The position numbers and the translations under genes are program-made. Shown here piece after piece: positions 14,746 through 18,253 of a stretch of 18,253 bases of DNA. This DNA comes from Candidatus Thorarchaeota archaeon SMTZ1-83 (GTDB taxonomy: Archaea > Asgardarchaeota > Thorarchaeia > Thorarchaeales > Thorarchaeaceae): contig LRSK01000127.1 of NCBI GenBank assembly GCA_001563325.1, positions 1-18,253 of the forward strand. Direction: 5' to 3'. Under the pieces are notes generated by a model that was given only the letters and a program-made list of their open reading frames with translations, ran no database searches and was not told where the DNA came from. Position 1 is the stretch's first letter, and the number at the start of each line of letters is the position of its first letter.

Positions 14746-15216
14746 CTACTCAGTTGCAATTCGGAATGGCACATAGTCCGTCATTCGAGTTTCCTTTCCG
14801 AGCACTCTGAGTCCTGCAACTATCTGCCCTCGGTGATAGGTCGCGTGGTTTACCATGTGGAACAAGAACTCGTCGAATCTCAGTTTGATCTTCTTGCCGT
14901 CTGCATCAAACTCCAAGTTGTCAACAGACCTTGTTTCTATGAGGTCTACCAGCTTTCTGTTGTAAGCCGCCATGAAATCGAATAGTTCATCCCTTGTCAT
15001 TTGGTCGAAGCTGGGCTCTTCTCCTGGCTCTTCGCCAGTCCAATCATGATACCATTCCCACGTGTCTTGTGCGAGATGTACATACCTGTCACGAATGCTC
15101 CTCATGTTTTCCCCAGGTGATTCATTGAATTCGCCATCAGTTAGAGTCTTTACAATGTCCCAGACTGAGCCGTTCGCCCAGACCAAGTATTGACCCAATC
15201 TCTTCAGAAGTTCCAT
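14746..15216 (-). CDS. DinB-like four-helix protein
   Basis: This 156-residue protein matches the DinB/YfiT-like four-helix-bundle fold. The three histidines that bind a metal in the family are visible: H47 (RYVHLAQ), H124 and H128 in HMVNHATYHRGQIV. The opening LGQYLVWANGSVWDIV is typical. The biochemical role of most members is unknown; some are thiol-dependent S-transferases or metal-dependent hydrolases. ATG 15216 has AGGT seven bases upstream. The sequence next to the start (AAATCTCATGG) is identical to that of acs. It is the upstream neighbour of the deacetylase on the same strand, 102 bases apart. Confidence 0.8.
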   Translation of the reverse strand: MELLKRLGQYLVWANGSVWDIVKTLTDGEFNESPGENMRSIRDRYVHLAQDTWEWYHDWTGEEPGEEPSFDQMTRDELFDFMAAYNRKLVDLIETRSVDNLEFDADGKKIKLRFDEFLFHMVNHATYHRGQIVAGLRVLGKETRMTDYVPFRIATE

Positions 15217-15261
15217 GAGATTTACCTGCGCTTCTCACTGAAAAAGGCCGTCATCCGTGTG

Positions 15262-15273
15262 TCATATCAAAGA
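15262..15273 (-). promoter_or_regulatory. Possible TATA box of the DinB-like gene
   Basis: Minus-strand CTTTGATATGAC at 15273-15262; a start near 15241 would leave a leader of about 25 bases before ATG 15216. Confidence 0.35.
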
Positions 15274-15336
15274 TCGATTCGCGTGGCACCTAAAGGATGA
15301 CTTAAGAGCCTGCCCTTCAGTCTTCGCTTCCAGAAG

Positions 15337-15585
15337 ATGACTAAGCAGCGAAGCACGTCGATGAGAATAACAGGCGCAATCCTTGCATGCGTTATATTCG
15401 GTACTTGGGTGCTAGTCGACATGTACCTGCTTTCCTCAGTTGTGGCAGAGTTCAGCTACCCTGTCTATGAACTCGTGACTTATGGGTCGTGGTTCATTGT
15501 GATTCTCATAATACTAGTAGTGTGTTCATGGTCAGGTTGTTTTCCCACACGACGCCCTGACTCCGGATTAGCAGACCAAGACTAG
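15337..15585 (+). CDS. Small two-helix membrane protein
   Basis: This 82-residue protein has two hydrophobic segments (about 11-36 and 46-63), a basic N-terminus and a polar C-terminal tail. I do not recognise it. ATG 15337 is preceded only by AGAAG; CTTAAGAG at 15301-15308 could be a TATA-like element for a nearly leaderless transcript. ATG 15361 is an alternative start that keeps both helices. The clear membrane topology argues for a real gene, but its small size keeps confidence moderate. Confidence 0.55.
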   Translation: MTKQRSTSMRITGAILACVIFGTWVLVDMYLLSSVVAEFSYPVYELVTYGSWFIVILIILVVCSWSGCFPTRRPDSGLADQD

Positions 15586-15662
15586 AGCTATCTAGAAGGT
15601 CTGATCTGCCCACTCAAGACCCGCGAGCCAAGTGTTCTAATATGAGTATCCTAATCCCATCA

Positions 15663-15669
15663 GGAGTGA
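15663..15669 (+). promoter_or_regulatory. Ribosome-binding site, LLM-class gene
   Basis: GGAGTGA, six bases before ATG 15676. TAATATG at 15638-15644 is a possible TATA element, though its spacing would put the start close to this site. Confidence 0.55.
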
Positions 15670-15675
15670 CCCAGG

Positions 15676-16512
15676 ATGAAGTTCATAGTTGATCTTCCAG
15701 TTCCTCCAGTGTCAGGCGGCACCGTTGAGATGGTGGTTGATTGGGCTGTCATGGCTGAAGATGCAGGATGGGACTCGTTTTGTCTGTGGAACCATCTTCT
15801 CATGTCCTATCCCGAACCAAGTGAATCGTTTGACCCGTGGGTACTCTACTCAGCAATTGCCGCCAAGACTGAGAGAATCAGGTTGGGTCCAACACATGCT
15901 CCATTACCAAGACTGCGCCCTTGGAAGCTAGCTCGTGCGCTGAGCACACTTGATCGGCTATCAAACGGTCGAGTGATTCTCGGCGCAGTGATTGGTACAA
16001 AGGATGACTTTGAGGTCTTTGGGGAGGAGAGTAGGGCCACAATTCGCGCCGAGAAACTAGATGAGGGACTCGAGATCCTCGAAGGTCTGTGGTCTGGAAG
16101 ACCATTTTCCTATCAAGGAGAGCACCACACAGTGAAGGAAGTGACCTTCTCTCCCACTCCTGTTCAGAAGCCAAGAATCCCTGTTTGGATTGGAGGAATG
16201 TTGCCAAGCAAAGCACCATTCAAGAGAGCTGCTAAGTGGGACGGTGTAATGCCTGCTCGTATGTGGCCAGATGAGCTCTCTCCTGAAGACCTCCGTAGCA
16301 TCTTACAGATAATTGAACATCACCGAGACTCTCTGAGGAACTTCGACGTTGTGGTCGGCGGTAAGACTTTCGGGGATTCAAGTAGAGACGAAACGATTCT
16401 CCAACCTTGGATTGAGGCGGGCGCTACCTGGTGGTCTGAGGGACTCAATGCTTGGAGAGGACCGCGCGAGGAACTCGAAGAACGTATTCGAATGGGCCCG
16501 CCCGAAGTCTAG
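15676..16512 (+). CDS. LLM-class (luciferase-like) flavin/F420-dependent oxidoreductase
   Basis: This 278-residue protein has the luciferase-like TIM-barrel pattern: strand MKFIVDLPVP at the start, AEDAGWDSFCLWNHL (27-41), TERIRLGP (65-72), the helix RPWKLARALSTLDRLSNGR (81-99) and the following VILGAVIGTKDDFEVFG. The barrel continues with a helix LDEGLEILEGLWSGRPFSYQGEHH and a strand RIPVWIGG. In archaea this family usually uses coenzyme F420, elsewhere FMN; the sequence does not separate these. The protein is somewhat shorter than the 300-340 residues common in the family. The substrate is unknown. It converges on the toroid gene with a two-base gap between stops. Confidence 0.85.
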   Translation: MKFIVDLPVPPVSGGTVEMVVDWAVMAEDAGWDSFCLWNHLLMSYPEPSESFDPWVLYSAIAAKTERIRLGPTHAPLPRLRPWKLARALSTLDRLSNGRVILGAVIGTKDDFEVFGEESRATIRAEKLDEGLEILEGLWSGRPFSYQGEHHTVKEVTFSPTPVQKPRIPVWIGGMLPSKAPFKRAAKWDGVMPARMWPDELSPEDLRSILQIIEHHRDSLRNFDVVVGGKTFGDSSRDETILQPWIEAGATWWSEGLNAWRGPREELEERIRMGPPEV

Positions 16513-16514
16513 AC

Positions 16515-17426
16515 TCACTCAATCATATCAAAGGCTTTGTCAAACGCTTTGAGCGCAGCCAAACAGTGAACAGTGATCTTGCCAGCCCATTCTCTCTCTG
16601 CAATAGGCCAAACATCCTCATACTGACCCCACTTCCATGTCGGCCACCAGCCGCCGTCGTCTGCTTGTTTCCTTACCTCTTCTCCCAAGAGTTCGTAGAC
16701 ATCCCCCGGTCGAACCATAAGAAGGGACTCCGGTGTCGGAGCGATCCAGAAGATTCTGATCTCGCCAAGTATCTCTGGAGTGAAAGGGCCAAGTCTTCTG
16801 AAGGTTCGTTCTATCTTGTAAAGAGCCGTGGACATCAGAGGTTCTGGCAGACTTTGATAGGCTCGTTCCCAACACATCACGTTGTATAGTCCCTCGATTG
16901 TTTCCGAGCTCTCCAAGTTGGCAAGTGCCCGCTTGTTCATCTGTTTGAGCATTTCCTCTGGTACAAGCTCTGAGTATCTATTGCAATATCCTATCAGCTC
17001 GGCACTAGGATTCGGCCAACTGGACTCCTTAGGTGGTACAAGCTCCTCCATATGCCACCAAGGCGCATGAGGCTCTTCGTTGACGTCCATGAATGTGTAA
17101 GTCCAATAGTGATGTTCCGAGTCGTAGGTGGATAACAGATACTCCATGACGCGCTGAATGACTGGGCTGTCGGCCTTGAGCCCAATCTCAACGCAATACT
17201 GCAGCCCGACAGATGATGCAAACGGCGAAGACGCCTTAAGCCTGAGATCTGGCTCTATTGCATTCCCAAATCCACCATCCGGATTCTGATATTTCATCAA
17301 TTCTTGAAGGACTGCATCGACTGAGCCATTCTCGAAATGATACTCGAACATTGCAAGGTCGACTGTCCTGGCATTCTTCTCTATGAAGTCACGGGCTTTC
17401 GAGAATGCATCAGAAGTCAACTTCAA
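16515..17426 (-). CDS. Alpha/alpha-toroid protein (prenyltransferase/terpene-cyclase-like repeats)
   Basis: This 303-residue soluble protein is predicted to be mostly helical, with QW-type repeat marks of the squalene-hopene-cyclase / prenyltransferase toroid fold: YQNPDGGFGNAIEPDL (46-61) and ADDGGWWPTWKWG (255-267), plus other tryptophan-rich turns (APWWHMEEL, ESSWPNP). No DxDD cyclase motif or zinc-binding prenyltransferase triad is evident, so an enzymatic role is uncertain. TTG 17426 is chosen because GAGGT (17433-17437) lies six bases upstream; TTG 17420 is the next option. It is divergent from the PadR gene across the GATATC array. I cannot name a function. Confidence 0.75.
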   Translation of the reverse strand: MKLTSDAFSKARDFIEKNARTVDLAMFEYHFENGSVDAVLQELMKYQNPDGGFGNAIEPDLRLKASSPFASSVGLQYCVEIGLKADSPVIQRVMEYLLSTYDSEHHYWTYTFMDVNEEPHAPWWHMEELVPPKESSWPNPSAELIGYCNRYSELVPEEMLKQMNKRALANLESSETIEGLYNVMCWERAYQSLPEPLMSTALYKIERTFRRLGPFTPEILGEIRIFWIAPTPESLLMVRPGDVYELLGEEVRKQADDGGWWPTWKWGQYEDVWPIAEREWAGKITVHCLAALKAFDKAFDMIE

Positions 17427-17498
17427 TTGCAGACCTCGAAACTCGCTCAGAGTCCTGTCATTTAAGCGACGTGTTTGTGTGGCTCACGTGCAAAGGCT

Positions 17499-17552
17499 TA
17501 TATCAATAGTGATATCTATATTGATATCGGAAGTGATATCGAAACCGATATC
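17499..17552. repeat. 12-bp-periodic GATATC array, probable operator
   Basis: The palindrome GATATC occurs at 17511, 17523, 17535 and 17547, each exactly 12 bp after the previous one, with a degenerate TATATC at 17499 in the same phase. The linkers between hexamers differ. The last two form a longer inverted repeat (GATATCG at 17535-17541 and CGATATC at 17546-17552). The array lies between the divergent toroid and PadR genes and overlaps TATA-like sequence at both ends. It is probably the operator of the PadR protein. Confidence 0.65.
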
Positions 17553-17580
17553 CACAAGATAATTGGAGAAGTCGTAAGAG

Positions 17581-18156
17581 ATGTGTAACGAAAGACTCGG
17601 AATGAATAGATGCAGCACCCATGGGCACGGATCACGTGGGCCTTGGATCAGAAGGATGGCATCAGCGCCGAAGGGCCTGCTAAGACATTATGTATTGAAG
17701 CTTCTGAAAGAGAAGCCGATGTCAGGTGCCGAGCTAATCAGGGAGATTACGGAGAAAACGGAGAATCGCTGGAAGCCAAGCCCTGGATCAGTATACCCTC
17801 TCTTGTCATGGCTACTCGACTCAGGATATACTGAGGAATCTCCTGAGCAAGAGGTCGGTGTCAAACGCTATTCACTGACAGAGGCGGGTGAGAAGCTGCT
17901 TGAGGAACATGAGGAGAGAAGGAAGGAACACCATGGAGGATTCCCCTTTCACGGCATGCCTTTCCTATGGTTTGACTCATTTCCTGAGGAAGCCAAGGAA
18001 GTCGTTGAGAGCCTAGGGAATCTCCGTCGAGTGAGTCAGGCTCTCTTTAGACGTCTGAGAGAAGACCTGTCAGAGGACACGCTCAAGGAATTGAAAGAGC
18101 AGATTGATGAAACGACAGCCAGACTCGAGGTTATTCTCAAGAAGAAGAACACCTAG
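17581..18156 (+). CDS. PadR family transcriptional regulator
   Basis: This 191-residue protein has a PadR winged helix: LLRHYVLKLLKEKPMSGAELIREI (33-56), WKPSPGSVYPLLSWLLDSGYTE (64-85) and RYSLTEAGEKLLEEH (96-110), the wing and following helix. The C-terminal part contains a His/Phe-rich loop (HHGGFPFHGMPFLWF, about 117-131) and a long helix probably used for dimerisation. The N-terminus has Cys and His residues (MCNERLGMNRCSTHGHG) that could bind metal. ATG 17581 is used; ATG 17602 and ATG 17656 are alternatives. GGAG at 17565 is 12 bases before the first. It probably autoregulates through the GATATC array and may also control the divergent toroid gene. Confidence 0.88.
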   Translation: MCNERLGMNRCSTHGHGSRGPWIRRMASAPKGLLRHYVLKLLKEKPMSGAELIREITEKTENRWKPSPGSVYPLLSWLLDSGYTEESPEQEVGVKRYSLTEAGEKLLEEHEERRKEHHGGFPFHGMPFLWFDSFPEEAKEVVESLGNLRRVSQALFRRLREDLSEDTLKELKEQIDETTARLEVILKKKNT

Positions 18157-18195
18157 TTCTCCTTCATGCACAACATAGGAGTGGGCCCTATGGCC

Positions 18196-18219
18196 CTTCC
18201 ATTCTTCGGAAGCCTTTTT
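18196..18219 (+). terminator. Hairpin plus T run after the PadR gene
   Basis: CTTCC (18196-18200) can pair with GGAAG (18208-18212), followed by CCTTTTT (18213-18219). A second small stem, GGGCC/GGCCC around CTAT (18183-18196), lies just before it. The position 40-60 bases after the PadR stop fits a terminator. Confidence 0.4.
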
Positions 18220-18253
18220 ACACTCAATGGCGTTGCATATCACACTCATCCAT
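18220..18253. other. Window edge, no assignable gene
   Basis: The last 34 bases hold nothing I can assign. A plus-strand frame opening at ATG 18166 or 18190 stays open to the edge, but no ribosome-binding site precedes it and it runs through the terminator-like hairpin, so I do not call it. Confidence 0.3.

Noticed and set aside
15878..16219. 113-codon minus-strand ORF in the LLM-class gene
   Set aside because: Shadow of a gene with clear family motifs on the other strand.
17499..17552. CRISPR-like array
   Set aside because: The repeat unit is only six bases with six-base linkers, far shorter than any CRISPR repeat, and there are no cas genes.
18166..18253. Plus-strand gene start at the right edge (ATG 18166 or 18190)
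   Set aside because: No ribosome-binding site, and it would read through a terminator-like hairpin; too short to judge.

Overview
The window reads as a piece of an archaeal chromosome of moderate GC content. Three things point that way: TATA-like boxes about 25-60 bases before several starts, ribosome-binding sites of the GGTGA / GAGGTGA type, and a gene set (AMP-forming acetyl-CoA synthetase, LLM-class oxidoreductase, histone-deacetylase-fold enzyme, PadR and TetR regulators, small membrane proteins) common in mesophilic archaea. An Asgard archaeon of the Thorarchaeia type would fit, but this is inference; no rRNA, tRNA or marker protein is present to settle it. I see no insertion sequence, CRISPR array, prophage or RNA gene. 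No gene-free stretch exceeds 300 bases.

Layout. Bases 1-2082 (+) hold the end of a Cys-rich DUF3795-like gene, a radical SAM enzyme carrying two extra ferredoxin modules, and a thioredoxin-fold protein. Bases 2103-5996 (-) hold two tandem paralogues, each a CoA-transferase / acyl-CoA hydrolase domain fused to a PatZ-like GNAT acetyltransferase domain. Divergent from them, 6158-9620 (+) holds an OFA-family carboxylate transporter and acetyl-CoA synthetase (acs). Next come a DUF2461 protein (+), a divergent pair of an isoprenylcysteine-methyltransferase-like membrane enzyme (-) and a TetR regulator (+), a membrane-anchored BPL_N / class I amidotransferase-like protein (+), two small membrane proteins in one operon (-), a histone-deacetylase/AcuC-fold deacetylase (-), a DinB-like protein (-), a small membrane protein (+), an LLM-class oxidoreductase (+), an alpha/alpha-toroid protein (-) and a PadR regulator (+).

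How the genes may work together. The centre of the window looks like an acyl/acetate module: a transporter for small carboxylates, acetyl-CoA synthetase to activate acetate, and two CoA-transferases to exchange or hydrolyse acyl-CoA. The CoA-transferases carry a GNAT domain resembling the one that acetylates and inactivates Acs in bacteria. The Acs keeps the lysine that is the known target, and an AcuC-like deacetylase is encoded about 4 kb away. This suggests a reversible-acetylation switch built around an unusual CoA-transferase-GNAT fusion, which is the best candidate here for a little-described system. The second notable signal is a strict 12-bp-periodic array of GATATC hexamers between the toroid gene and the PadR gene.
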